Shown here: in pieces, positions 48,541-60,499 of the stretch
Layout: every line of letters starts with the position of its first letter
Numbering within the stretch: the stretch's first letter is position 1
Assembly: GCA_009192285.1 (NCBI GenBank)
Contig: WBVU01000010.1
Coordinates: forward strand, 1,176,111-1,240,110
Origin: Morchella semilibera
Taxonomy: Eukaryota > Ascomycota > Pezizomycetes > Pezizales > Morchellaceae
Reading direction: 5' to 3'
DNA length: 64,000 bases
The notes under the pieces: generated by a model
Database searches by the model: none
Told to the model about the DNA's origin: nothing
Seen by the model: the letters and a program-made list of their open reading frames with translations, nothing else
Program-made: the position numbers and the translations under genes

Positions 48541-49845
48541 GGAATTGGTGAGTACGGGACATATACTATAGCGTAGGACATATAATTGCAGCGTTCCTCC
48601 GCGAGAATCGGGCCAACGGGACTTTGTGCAGTGGGAGTGAGCAATGTCTTCCCACCGACTCGAACGTGGGGTGATTGTGTACAATAGGTACGATGTCCGC
48701 TGCTCAGTCTTAGACAGTGTCACTACATGTATGTCTGCGGGCCACCACATCACCCCACATCACCCGACCATGCCCCCAGTCCGGAAACATGAAACACCAG
48801 GACGGACGACCAATTAACGGCCCACAGCCCACAATACAGGCAGCCGCCCCCCACCCAGCTGCAGATCGACGGGCCGAGCTCGATCCCTTGTCCCGGTGCC
48901 GGGTTCATGTGTTGATCTCCCGCTGCCCCCGAGAGCAGCGATCTTGACGACCCTGGGTTCCGGGGTCCGTGGGGTATAATTAGAGGTGGCCCGATACAGC
49001 TGCGCCGGTGCAATTTCGACGTCGGGGTGAGGGTGAGTGATTGCTTGTGGTTCAAACTTCCCAATGAGCAGTTGAGGTCCGTAGTCCCTCTCATCCTTTA
49101 TCCCAGGTGCTTTCTATATGTATATATGCTTCTAATCCGATATGATTATACGTGCCGACAAAAGCTGCTGATGCCTCACCGAAGATATATTACAGGATCG
49201 ACCGCGATATCGTTTTTCATGCGAAAGAACGGTTCCGCAGTACAAGCCTACCCGGGGCCCTTGGGGGGGAATTGACGTCCTGGCTCTTGTAAATTATTTT
49301 AGAGATGTAGGTATCACTAACGATTATATTGAAATGCAATTGCGTAAAAAAGGCCTCTAATTCGTTATTCTATATATACAGATTCATGATAATCATAAGC
49401 AATTGACCGGTTTCCCATTTCCCATTTCCCATATCCCCATTACCAAACCCCCATACCACCATCACCATCACGTTAGTTAGATCCAGCTACCATCATGTAT
49501 ACAGCCCATCAAACGAGCCCAAAAGAGCAGCCAAGTAATCGCTCCCCGAGCAATTGCAGTCATAGCCAATCCCACCACAGCCGTACCGTCCCCCCACCAG
49601 GTCCCATCACCAGTAGTATCAATTCTCACAAACACAAAATCAATCGCTCACCACCCTGCCTGCAGTACAAAAGCAAAAACACCAGCATTATATAAATAAA
49701 TAAAAAAACCTCCACCATCACGACGACTGAACGATAGCAGACCTTCTCCCCAGCCTGAACCGATCCCTGAATCTCCCCTTCGTATTAACCGGGCTCCTGC
49801 AGACACACACACACAAATGATTAGTGAACCGAACCGACCGAGGTT

Positions 49846-50403
49846 TCAGATTGGGTGTTCGTACACTAGTGCCTCTTCCGTGGTACTGACGGTGTTTGAT
49901 CTAGACCTCAGGGTAGTGCTGCTGCCCGTGCTCTGGACCGACAGTGGCCGCGGCACCGCCTCGGTCGGCAGCGGGGGCAGCGGGCGATTCGGCGGCGGGC
50001 CGGGGGATGGTGGGAGGCGGCGCCATGACTTGCTGCTACTGCCTAGAGAAGTAGTAGTAGATCCTGGGGGTGGGGGGGTGGTGGTGTCAGTACATGTATG
50101 TATATATATATTAGCCAGGGGTGGGCTGGGGTAGGGCTGGACTAACCGGGATGGCGGTTCACATCTACGTGAAGGCCAAAACGGGCTCTTGAACTCCGCT
50201 CGGCTACGGGGAAGATTAATGTGATGTCCACTGTGTGGAGAATGTTAGAAGAAGGTAGTCAGCTTGGAGGGGAGGGAGGACTGACTTTCGAGCTCTTCAG
50301 AGACTTTCTCGAATTCGAGCTCTAGCTCGGTGAGCCAATTGCCGGTACACAGTTCTTCTGGCTTCCCAAGGGCTCTTCGGTAGTCGATGTCTTTGCTCGC
50401 CAT
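49846..50403 (-). CDS. Small three-exon protein with SH3-ligand-like motif, unknown
   Basis: Not recognised. Three exons on the minus strand, 50403-50286, 50230-50147 and 50063-49846, join in phase through good splice signals (GTCAGT/CACACAG and GTTAGT/CCCCAG), giving 139 residues. Part 1 is an acidic amphipathic helix (ELCTGNWLTELELEFEKVSE), part 2 a short hydrophobic/basic segment (MDITLIFPVAERSSRARFGL), part 3 a Ser- and Pro-rich tail with RPLPPLP, a perfect class I SH3 ligand (R-x-x-P-x-x-P), ending in YEHPI. It lies between the STAND-domain gene and tof1 with a long leader region upstream. An SH3-dependent scaffold or adaptor role is inference. Support rests on the exon structure; no homologue is known to me. 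Confidence 0.6.
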
Positions 50404-52625
50404 GTTTTGTTTTTGTTTTTGTTTTTGGGTTTGGGTTTGTTGTGATGTTATATGGGTGTATGTGGTTGGTTGGTTGTGCAGTAGTAGTAAAAGTAGTAAA
50501 AAAGTTGTTTACCGTGTTGTTTCTATATGCAGTAATAATGGGGTATCAAGAGCAAAGCAAAGCAAAGCAAGGCAAGGAAAGGAAAGGCAAGTACGTTCCT
50601 TCGTTATATGTATGTATGTCTAAATAAACAGAGCAGAGATCAGAAAGACAAGACAAGACTCCCCCCCCAAAACAATGCACGACACATTTATATATCCCAT
50701 TCCAGAGCAGAGAGAGAGAGAGAGAGAGTCCCCACAGCCTCCCAATCCGCAAAGTTAATTTACCAGGGAGAACCGTTGCTCATCCCTACCTTACGTACTG
50801 TACTCTACGTTATCGGCCCTTCTCGGCAGCATCTGAAAAAAGCAGCAGCATCATCATCCCTCCTTCCAGAAGCCCCCCCCCCCCTTCCCCGGACGAACAC
50901 GCGAATCCCAGGACCCTGTCACGCTACGCCTGGTGGAGGATGATCGGAGGGAACCCATCAGAGATGGAGGAGAGTGCGTAGTGGAGCCCCCCCCCCCCCA
51001 GTAAAGAGGAATAGCGAGAATCGCCTTGCATGAAATTGAGCGTACACTACCAGGTACACACTGAGCTACTGGGCTACTTACTGTGCCACACATCCCGAAA
51101 TGTCGGGCGAGAGCCTGGGAATGGGAATAGGAAAGGGGTGTTCGAACTATAATACAGTAGTGGTAATAGTGGCGGCGCGAGAGGGCTCTGTTTCGGTTTC
51201 GGGACGTACGTTTCAGATAGTTAGTAGAGGATTTAGTTTGTAGCTACACCTTCAGTACCTACATACAGACTAAGCTACAAAATACAGCCCAGATGGAGTG
51301 TCCAGGCCCGGGGGGGATTCCAAGACAAGGCTAGCTGGAGCAGGAAGTAGAAATAGAAGTATATGAAAGGATCTATTACAGTACAGTACACACAAAGTGA
51401 CACAGACACAGCCCAGTCAGTCACAGTCTGTGCAGTGGAGTCGGCGATGGAACCGAGATTCCGTCATTTGTTACCGAAGGACTGCCTCTCCCACATGGCG
51501 GAACATGATAATCACCATCCGACTCCACGGAAGGAGAGTGGGGGGGGAACCAAGGGCCGGATTACGACAAACACATCGTATTCAGCTCGCCCAAGGTCGC
51601 ACATCTACACGCACACAATACAATAAGCTCGCTTGCCTCTTTCCAGTCAGTTTGGCAGGCACTATTACATACATACCGACGGCTGAGCCTACCTAACAAA
51701 AAAAAAAGAAATTCTGTCACGGGTATTGCAACAAGCGACATGACTTACTGGATCGAACTAATTAACCCCCCCCCAGCTCCCCCCATGCCACGCCTCAGAT
51801 CCTTCAATTTAGAGCTCTTGTGTCCCCTCCCCCTCATATTAAACAAATGTATTGGATACTCTACTCGAGTACCTAGTAGGGAGGAGCTATCGAGATTGCA
51901 GATCCTCCAAAACAGCAGCCCCGTTGCCAAGCACAGCCCGACCAGCTGTATGTAGAGGAGAGTAATTCTCACGGCGAGATAAGTTGCAGCCATCTAGCTT
52001 AGGATAGCATTCCTCTGACAGTCTGACAGTGACGCTGGGGAGGGAGGCTGTCTGTGTATCACGTTATCTGCCCCGAATAACGTTGTGTCCAAGCCCAGAA
52101 AACCAAACCCTAGCCCAGCCCAGCCCAGCCCAGCCAGCCAGCCAACTAACGAGTGATCTGTGGTGAACGTGTTCAAACGTCTCACGAACGTCACAGTCAA
52201 ACCCCTCGCTCTCAACATATGGTTCCAGTCCCAGTCACAGCCCCAGCGTTTTCAAAACCAGTAATAAGCACTACACTGCAGATATACCAAGAGAAGCTCT
52301 GCCATGCTATCAGGATATACGTACTACTACATCGTACCCGTACATACCCCCAAAAGGGCAGACCGTTCCACGTCTAGCTTTTTCATCTCCAATCCAACCT
52401 TGGGGGAGAGATCTTTCCTCTGTCTATGGATCATAATATATAAATGTAGCTATTTACCGCCGGTATACAGCATGAAGCTCACAAAAACACACCAAACAAC
52501 ACAACACCAGCTAATCGAGTGGTGGTGGTGGTGGTGGTAGTAAATAATAAAAATAAAAAATAAAGGGGCTCTAATTACTGTACATTGCAAACCACCACCA
52601 CCACCTGGATATCGCGCGCCCAACA
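50404..52625. other. Intergenic, low-complexity
   Basis: Contains a TTTTTG repeat (50404-50440), CAAAG/CAAGG repeats (50550-50590), a GA microsatellite (about 50709-50727), C-runs (50875-50884 and 50987-50999), CAGCC repeats (52110-52142) and GGTGGT repeats (about 52518-52538). No reading frame looks coding. It must hold the promoter of the small gene at its left edge and the tof1 3' region at its right edge. Confidence 0.55.
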
Positions 52626-55600
52626 TTACTCCGAATCGCTATCCACGACCACCGGGCCCCTCCTCGCCCTGCCCGCACTAGCCCGCGGCGTTTCATCCTC
52701 CTCCTCCTCCTCCTCTTCGTCGCCCTCGCCAGGAGCATCCACCATCTCCACATCACTACGTCCCACCGGCGACCCCACGCCAGCACCCCCATCCCCACCC
52801 CCGCCACTAGGCACCACCGGCGTCACCTCTCTCGAGATGACGCCCTGATCTTCCTCGTCCTCTTCCCCGCCCTCCTGCTCCTCCGAACCCTCATCGCTCT
52901 CCTCCTCCACAACCCTCTTCCTCTTACTCTTCTTCTCCGGAGTCTCGCCCATCTCCACCCCCTCCCCCTTCTTCCTCTTCCTCGGCGCCACCAACCTAGA
53001 GAACTCCATCGACGCAGCCACCGCCCCGGCCGTAGCACCCTCGCGCTGCGCCTGTTCGCGTAGATAGAACTCACTCTGAGCCTCACCCTCAAGGTCGCTC
53101 TCGTCATCCGAGAGGTGCACAAACAGCTCACTCTTTATCGCCATCCTCTTCTCACGCTCCTTCTGCTGCCTCTTGCGCAGCTTCTCCTCCAGCACCTCGA
53201 GGTCGACCACCTGCTCCTCGCCATCGCCGTCGAGGTCACGACGCCTGCGTCTGGGCTTGGCGCCGGGCTTCTTGCGCGCCTCGAGCGGCTGCATCGGCGT
53301 GGGACCGCCGGGCTCGAATTGGTGCTCTTCCTCTTCGTCGGGTTCGGAGTCGGGGTTAGGGAGGCGCGGCCGAGGCTTGCGCTTGATGAGGTCCTCGGGG
53401 GACAAGTCATCGTCGAGTACCATGGGGTCGTTGGTGTACTTCTTGAGGAGGTCGAAGCACTCCTGCAGCTTTTCGGCGCTGAGGGAGGAGGGGATGTGCC
53501 ATGGCGTGTCGGGGCTTTCGTCGTCGACTCCGAGCCGTTCTAGCCCCAGGATGGTCATGAGGAGACGCAGCTTGGCGTCTTTGAACAGCGCCGTTTTGCG
53601 CTCTTCGGTATCGGGCGTGATAGCTGTGGTGGCTAGTTAGTTATGGGGGAGTTTATGTGGATTTATGACGTGACGCGGGGAGGGTGACTTACTGATACCG
53701 GGGGGCTTGGGCGATTCACTCTCAATCACCTCTGCGCCAGCGTCCGCGGCCGCTTCAGCTTCAAGGATGCGGCGGGCGGCATCCTCGGCCTCCCAGGCCT
53801 TACGCTCGCTGATGGCCCTGTTGAGCACGTCCTTGAGCCAGTCCACCGCATCTCCCTTATTTTCGTCGACCAACACGCCAACCGCAACACCGACCTGCTC
53901 ATTCCTCGGTAGCCCCGGGATATGCAGCTCCGCCGGAGGCCTCGGCACCCTGATCTTGACCTCGCGATCATACCCATGCGTCAAATAATGCATCGTGTTA
54001 TTCATCTTTGTAAACAGCAACTCGACATACAACTCCGGCCGGCTCTCCAACTTCTTGATGAGCCGCCTCAGATAGTACTTCACAAACTGGTCCATCTCCT
54101 TCCTGGCGGGGTGGTCCTGGGCCAGCCCGTCGGCCGGGTCCTGCATGATGCTGTAGAAGCGGTCCACAATGTCGATTCGGAACAGCAGCACCTCCTCCTG
54201 CCGCTTGACAAAGATGCGGTGGAAGAAGGTGATTGCACGCTTCACCTGGCTGTACGAGAGCTCCTTGTAGTTGTCGAGAAAGGCCAGGAAGGTGTTGACG
54301 CAGCTCTGCTGCAGCACCTTGCCTTCAAACTTTGCAAAGTCGAATGCCCGCTCCCGCATCGTGGTGCGGCCCTGCAGCGCAAGCTCCTCGTCATTTTCCT
54401 CGTCATCGCCGTCGGCCGGCATGTCGACGTCGTCTTGTTGCTGCCGCTGTGGCTGCTTCTGCTTCTTCCGCTTCGCCCGCTGCTGGCGCTTTGAACGGAC
54501 AAAGAGGTGCTCGTGCTGCTTCGAGTAGCGCTCGAGCATCTTGAGGTGCACATGGACCATCTCTGTGCAGTCGTCCAGCCAGCTGAACGGCTGCTTTGTG
54601 TATGAGCGCAGGATGCCCAGCACGAGGTCGAGCGTCGTCTCTTCGTAGAAGAGGCGGTTCTGGATGTTTTCGGCAATATCTTGGTCCTCATCGAGCGGCG
54701 AGACGGTCATGTCCTGCACGGTGAGCAGGATCTGCGTGAAGCAGCGCATCCCCGCCTGGAGCTCGAGCCACAGTTTGGACTCGTACCACTCAGTCATGCG
54801 CCGGTTGAGCGTGATCAGCATCTCCTGGTTTAGCACGGACGCCACGAGGGAAAACGAGTCGTCTATCACCGCCGCCGCATCTTCTTGCTGCTGCTGTTTT
54901 GCAGCCGCCTTCCGGCGTGCCCGCTCCGCTTTGAGGAACCAGGCGACCAGGTAGAAGAACTGGCGCTGGTTGGTATTCAGAAGTCTTTCCGCATCGCGGT
55001 CAATCGCGCGGCGCACATGGCCTAACAGTGGGTTGAAGCCCGCGTCGAGAAAGTCCTCTACAAAGCCCCTCATTTTCACCTTCGCAGCGCCCTCGAGCGT
55101 GACTATCAGGTCAAACTCGGACTTGCGCCCGACGCCCTTGACATCGCTACCCTTGGGCTTCTTCCACTTCTTGCTGGCGTCAATCTTTTTCTGCGCCGTG
55201 TCTTTGCCCAGCAGCGCGCCCTGGCCAGACACGAATGCGCGCCGCCCGTCGTTCTTCTCCATCCACACTGCTGTGCCGAAGCGGTTATGCCTGGTGCTCT
55301 TGCTGCGCGCCGCGGCCCGCTTCATCTCGTCCTCCCTCTTCAGCAGATCCACCAGGCTCCCCGCCTTCTTTTCCCGCTCTTCGTCCTCCGTGCGGAACAG
55401 CTGCTCAATGTCCACGCTCTTGAGCAGGTGGTACACAGCCTCCATGACCACGACATCCTGCGTGATGAACTCGGCACCGACGTTACTCGCGATAGCGAGC
55501 AGTAGGTGTAGGACGTTCTGGTCGGCGAAGGCCTCGATAGTCGCGCAGCGGTTGATGGCCTCGCCGGTGTCGGACTCGGTGGGGTTTGGATGCTCGATGA

Positions 55601-56505
55601 GGGCGATGTTGCGGAAGAGGTAGAGCACTAGCTTGATGATTCCTTCGTCACGATCGGTGCGCTCTGCTGCGGGGATGGCGAGGGATGGGAGGGCGACGCG
55701 CACGATCGAGGAGAGGATCCGGCGCGAGGGGTGCCGCAGGATCCCGGTCTTGTAGGTGGCTTGCGCGTGGGTGATGGCGGGCTGGTGCCGGTGGTGGTTC
55801 TGCGTCATCTCGGAGACGGACTTGTCGAATGGCCATGTGAGCGGGACAAGGATCTCGACTGCGGGATAAGGAATTAACATCTTCTGTAGAAGCCTAGAGG
55901 GCGAGAGAGCATACCGCAGGCGAGTGCTAATCGGTGTTTAGCCCTGTTCTCGGTGTCCTCCTCTTTCCAGTCGGCGAGAATCTCGACCAGATCCCCATTA
56001 ACTAAGTTTGCCTCTGCCATGCATCGTGCGACCTATATGTAACCCTTAGCACCCCTCCCTCGCCCCTTCTTTCCAATTCTCCCCTCTCTTCCAATTCCCG
56101 AGGGTGTGTGTGCGGGGGGGTGCCTCCTACATCATATCGATTCAGCTTCTCGTCATAGAGCCGTAGCCATCTCCGTAGATCCTTTAGACAGGCCAATGCG
56201 TCGTCTCCCAACTCGTATCCCGTAGACGTGGTTCCCCCGAGCTATATATCATTGATTTACCCCCGGTCAGTTCTACTGCGGGAGTGAGTGAGTGAGAGGT
56301 TGGGGGTGGGGGGGGGGGGTGGTCCTACCGCCGAGACCAGAGAAAGGATGTGTGCTCTCTGTAGTTGAATCAAACACGTTAGCTAGCTAGCCAGATACGT
56401 CGGAAATGCATATGAATACGGCAGAGGAAGACAAACAATCAGAGGGTCCACGGTCTCGGGGGCGCCGGCGAAGGCCGGGACGTCGTTCTCACTGTCGGTC
56501 TCCAT
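52626..56505 (-). CDS. tof1: Replication fork protection protein Tof1/Swi1 (Timeless family)
   Basis: Component of the fork protection complex with Csm3/Swi3 (Tipin); travels with the replisome, restrains it when blocked and passes the checkpoint signal. Six exons on the minus strand: 56505-56437, 56358-56329, 56241-56131, 56032-55915, 55858-53693 and 53632-52626 (exon 6 could start at 53623); all phases close, giving 1166 residues. The Timeless core is clear: [64 protein letters not shown], then [15 protein letters not shown] and the long armadillo-type helical body. The C-terminal third is acidic and low-complexity, with basic patches, typical of fungal Tof1. The open frame beginning MLIPYP upstream of exon 5 is not translated. 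GC-rich codon use in exons 5-6 differs from the neighbours. Confidence 0.95.
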
Positions 56506-56667
56506 CGTGCCGGAGGCTTGGGCAAATGGGGAAGAGAAGGGGGGGTATTAAGAATTAGGATAGGAAAAGGGCGTTTATGAAAAAATCAAAAAAAAAAAGT
56601 CTATAAAGCTGCAAAGAACTGATATTATCATCGGTGGTGGTGGTTGAACTAGAAAAAAAAAAAAAAA

Positions 56668-56673
56668 ACGCGT
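56668..56673. promoter_or_regulatory. MCB-like box upstream of tof1
   Basis: ACGCGT, followed closely by GCGCGTCGCG, lies 163 bp upstream of the tof1 start. It resembles the MBF box of G1/S genes. Position and neighbouring gene make it plausible; the hexamer alone is weak evidence. Confidence 0.35.
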
Positions 56674-56776
56674 TTGGGCGCGTCGCGTAAATTGATCTTG
56701 GCGGGTATAGGGGTAAGTCTATGAACAGTGGTTGCAACAGCAGTAGGCGCCTACTCTACAGCTTACCCCTGCACCC

Positions 56777-57036
56777 GTACTGCGAGGCTCCAGTCAAAAA
56801 AAACCGGTAGCACACCAACGAGCACCTCCACATACAATCCATCAACGATGAGCTCAACCCCACCGCGACACGGGCCTCATGGCAACACCTACCAGTGAGA
56901 GTATATACCTTACTTGGACGACCAAGCCAGCAAAACCCAGGTCCAGGTCCAGAATATTCGTTCCCCCGACATGCACCGACCATATGTACGAGGCTCCGAT
57001 CAAAAAACCGGTGGCGTGCATAGCCAACGAGGGACC
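56777..57036. repeat. Diverged direct repeat of ~50 bp, two copies
   Basis: CGAGGCTCC-GTCAAAAAA-ACCGGT followed by an AC-rich ACCAACGAG block occurs near 56780 and again near 56989 with scattered differences. The ~160 bases between carry CAGGTCCAGGTCCAG. Origin unclear. Confidence 0.5.
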
Positions 57037-57838
57037 GATCTAGCATCTGCGCCGACTCCAATATTTCAACAACAACGCATAAACTAGATACATATCTCTG
57101 ATTGCGATTTACCAGATTCACTTTAGACCTCAAGGGCTCATACCATGTAGGCAAGAAAACATTAACGCACAGCTAGTTCTGTTGTAAGTTTGAAGACGAG
57201 TGAGATCCCATGAAGGGATTAATAGTATATACATGTATGGAGATATGTGTACACCCCCCCCCCTCGAGAATACAAACGACGTGCTCGGCGCAGGAGCACA
57301 TCGTATACATAACAGCACCTGTTTAAACTACATGTGCCGCATACACACTACAAATAGTACCGATAGAAGTCAGAGAACCACATGTAGACATATTCGAAAA
57401 GCGGTGCCATAGACAGTGCAATCACGCGAAATCACTCGCGGGCTATCAACTACTACATGTAGCCAGTAAATGCACACAAACAGCAGGCTCCAGCGGTAAA
57501 AGAGCGGAATTCATATTTACATACTAACATGCCTGCTAGCCAGCTATTGATATATCCCCCCCCCCCCACAATGCACAAAATCCACACCGCACACTACGCA
57601 TTGATATCACCAGAAGCCCAACCAAGAAAGATAGCTCGTCGATAATTAAAGGAAAAAAGAGTCAAAGCAAAGAAGATCAAAAAGAATAAAAATAAAAAAA
57701 TAAATCAAAACACCAAACCACCCAATCCATTTTTTTTCCCTCAAAAATCGCACCATCAATCACTACACAATCATTCCATACAGCCAAGAAGAGGGAACAA
57801 AAAAAGAAACAAAAGAGTTCTACACATAAAAAAAAAAC

Positions 57839-59570
57839 CTAGTGCTGGCTCCACTCAATCGTATTCAAGTCCACACCCTCCTGCACCAACTCCCACAACG
57901 GACTCAATTCCCTTAGGAAGGTGACACGCTCCTTAACCGCCTTCAGCACGTAGTCAATCTCCTGCTCCGTCGTGAACCTGCCGATTCCGAAACGGATGCT
58001 GCTGTGTGCGCTCTCGTCGCTGGAGCCGAGAGCACGGAGAACGTATGAGGGCTCGAGAGACGCAGAGGTACAGGCGGAGCCGGAGGAGAGTGCAATGTCT
58101 TTGAGTGCCATGAGGAGCGACTCGCCTTCGACATAGGCAAAGGAGACGTTAACGCAACCGGGATAGCGCGCGCTGGGGTCGCCATTGAGGGTGGTGTGCT
58201 CCATTGCGAGGAGGCCGTCTGAGAGGCGCTTGGAGAGGGCAGAGATGCGCTTGTGGTCATACTACAACAAAATGTCAACACATTATCCCTACAATAATCG
58301 CAGGGGAGGGGATTATTACCTCAAGTTCCTCATAAGCAATACGGCAGGCTTCACCAAACCCGATGACGAGCGGTGGCGCAAGAGTTCCACTTCGAAGCCC
58401 ACGCTCCTGACCACCTCCAGAGATCAAAGGCTCGATTCTAACCCTCGGCCGCCTCCTCACATAGCAAGCACCGATTCCCTTCGGTCCATACACCTTATGT
58501 CCCGAGATCGACATCAAGTCAATCTGCATCTTATTCACATCCATGGGGATCTTCCCCACCGCCTGGGCTGCATCTGTGTGGAAGAAGACCTTCTTCGACC
58601 TACACAACTTTCCAATCTCCTCCATCGGCTGGATAACCCCAATTTCGTTGTTGACCGCCATGATCGACACCAACGCCGTGTCTGGGCGGATGGCAGCCTC
58701 CAGCTCCTTCAAGTCAATCAATCCGTTCGTCTGCACCGGGAGATAAGTGATCTCGAAACCCTCGCCCTCTAGGTGGCGGCACGAGTCGAGCACGCACTTG
58801 TGCTCCGTCTGACTGGTGATGATGTGCTTCTTCTTGCTCTTGTAGAAGCGGGCAACGCCCTTGATGCTCATATTGTTCGACTCGGTGGCGCCGGAGGTGA
58901 AGATGATCTCCTTAGGGTCCGCACCAACGAGGCGTGCAATGTTGGAACGGGCTTCCTCGGTGGCCTTCTCGGTCTCCCAGCCGTAGGCGTGGGTGCGCGA
59001 GTGTGGGTTTCCGTAGAGACCAGTGAAGAAGGGAAGCATGGCATCGAGGACACGGGGGTCGGTGGGGGTCGTGGCTTGCATGTCAAGGTAGATGGGGCGA
59101 GTTCCTGCGTCCATTATCGTGGCCTGCTTGAGGATCCCTGGTGGATTATCACAGAAATGTTAGCCACCTACAACCCAATCTCAAAGGAAGTCAGAAGCAA
59201 AAGAAGGGGAATAAAGAATGGAATAAAGATTGAAATTGGAGACAGGATAGTTACCTGCAGAAGGCGACATCATGACATCTGCAGTGAGGCCACTCCCAAT
59301 TGGCATTTCCGACGGCTTCATTCCACCCGTCTTATTGATAAAGTCCTGCGTATCGATGGCCCTGTTCTGCACATCGACATTGACGGCTGCATTGTTCTTC
59401 CCCGACGACGAGACATAACCTCTTGACGGCGACGGCGACGACGACGCCTGGTTCTTGAATCTCGGAATGAGCGCACAACGGGCCAGTGACGACGATGATG
59501 ACCTCAAGGCGAGGTTTGTGCCAGAGCGACCCAGCAGCGAAGGGAGGAGCACCCTTGTGGGCACCAACAT
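57839..59570 (-). CDS. nfs1: Mitochondrial cysteine desulfurase
   Basis: PLP enzyme that takes sulphur from cysteine for iron-sulphur cluster assembly on the Isu scaffold in the mitochondrial matrix, also for tRNA thiolation. Three exons on the minus strand: 59570-59255, 59137-58320 and 58261-57839; phases close, giving 518 residues. The N-terminus is a Ser/Arg/Leu-rich mitochondrial presequence. Then come [62 protein letters not shown] (PLP-binding lysine) and the active-site cysteine loop [17 protein letters not shown]. The C-terminus ends with [13 protein letters not shown], intact. It reads left, convergent with the SDR gene's promoter region at the far side. All key residues are present. 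Confidence 0.97.
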
Positions 59571-60499
59571 GGCTGGCTTATAGAATAGTAGATAGATGTG
59601 TTTTTAGATATGAATGCAGGGTCTTATCAGATTGAGTGTAATATGTGAAGTGGGCTGATGTTTTTTTATTTCTACTGGGGGGGGGTGTGTGAGAGGGTTT
59701 CACTGTTGGTGATGGGATGTGGGCGGGGGGCCAAGCTGCGTTGATATTCGGTGCCGCCCCTCATATGGCTTGGCAGTCTATTCGGAGATTCTTTGATTCT
59801 TGGTAAGCAAGCAAAAATGATTTCTGCCCCCGTGAATCGGCGGGGGGCAGCCGGGGCGGTTCGAATTCTAGAGGGGTCCCTCACCGATTAGCCCGGTGGG
59901 TTATGGAATGCTCACGAAAGCCGATGGAAATTCATATTCAAGACCCGATCATACATGTACCTATTGGTGTCCCCCTAGCTTCAATTTGGAATTACATGTA
60001 TTCTACCTCTAACAGCCTTCACCGTCCGGACAATCATTGCCCTTAGGGTCTTGAATACATGCTTTAACTTTCCTCCGTTAGGTGGTCCTCTCCCCCACCT
60101 CTAGCAAGCCACAACATCCGCCCGTATCCGTGCCCGCAGTAACAATTACTTTAATGCTATCCAAAGTGCTAGCTACATGTATATCTAATCTGGTCGATGA
60201 CCATGGCGCACGTATTTATAATTACTTGCGATAAGGGAGCAACATCTTTTGAGTAAACCGTTTTCCCACCACGCTGGAATATGTCCTAATCCCGCCGTAT
60301 ATCCTATATCCGTCGTCCCCCACCTTGCATAACGCTCTCCATGACGTAGATACGTATGGGCAATACTCCCCCGAAGCTCTCGGTATAAATCCAACCATCA
60401 CCCGCCCTGATCTATCAATTGGTAGTCTTCATCAAATTGAAGATTGGATCTCTCTATCTTGGAGAAAGAAGAAAAACTGTAGATATCCCCAAAAGAAAA
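59571..60499. other. Divergent intergenic between nfs1 and SDR gene
   Basis: Both promoters lie here. Three TACATGTA palindromes (about 59952, 59992 and 60173) and a G-run near 59678 are the only features seen. Confidence 0.6.

Larger units (their letters stand above)
47373..49845. other. Intergenic with a large foldback element
   Basis: Holds the 266-bp foldback (47981-48246), a smaller hairpin (48486-48540), a short tandem repeat (GAGGCTTATGATCC-ATTCACA about 47607-47654) and one TACATGTA (about 48723). No gene is supported. Confidence 0.5.
56506..57838. other. Intergenic between nfs1 and tof1
   Basis: Contains an ACGCGT box (56668-56673), a diverged direct repeat of about 50 bp (near 56777 and 56986), two TACATGTA palindromes and the nfs1 3' region, which is A/C-rich. 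No gene is seen. Confidence 0.55.

Noticed and set aside
48750-49094. 114-codon minus-strand open frame
   Set aside because: No domain, Gly/Ser-rich low complexity, no supporting splice or start context.
53922-55623. Long plus-strand open frames (190 and 217 codons) inside tof1
   Set aside because: Antisense shadows of the GC-rich tof1 exon; their residues mirror tof1 codon bias.
58773-59426. 217-codon plus-strand open frame opposite nfs1
   Set aside because: Antisense shadow running across the nfs1 intron; no recognisable protein.
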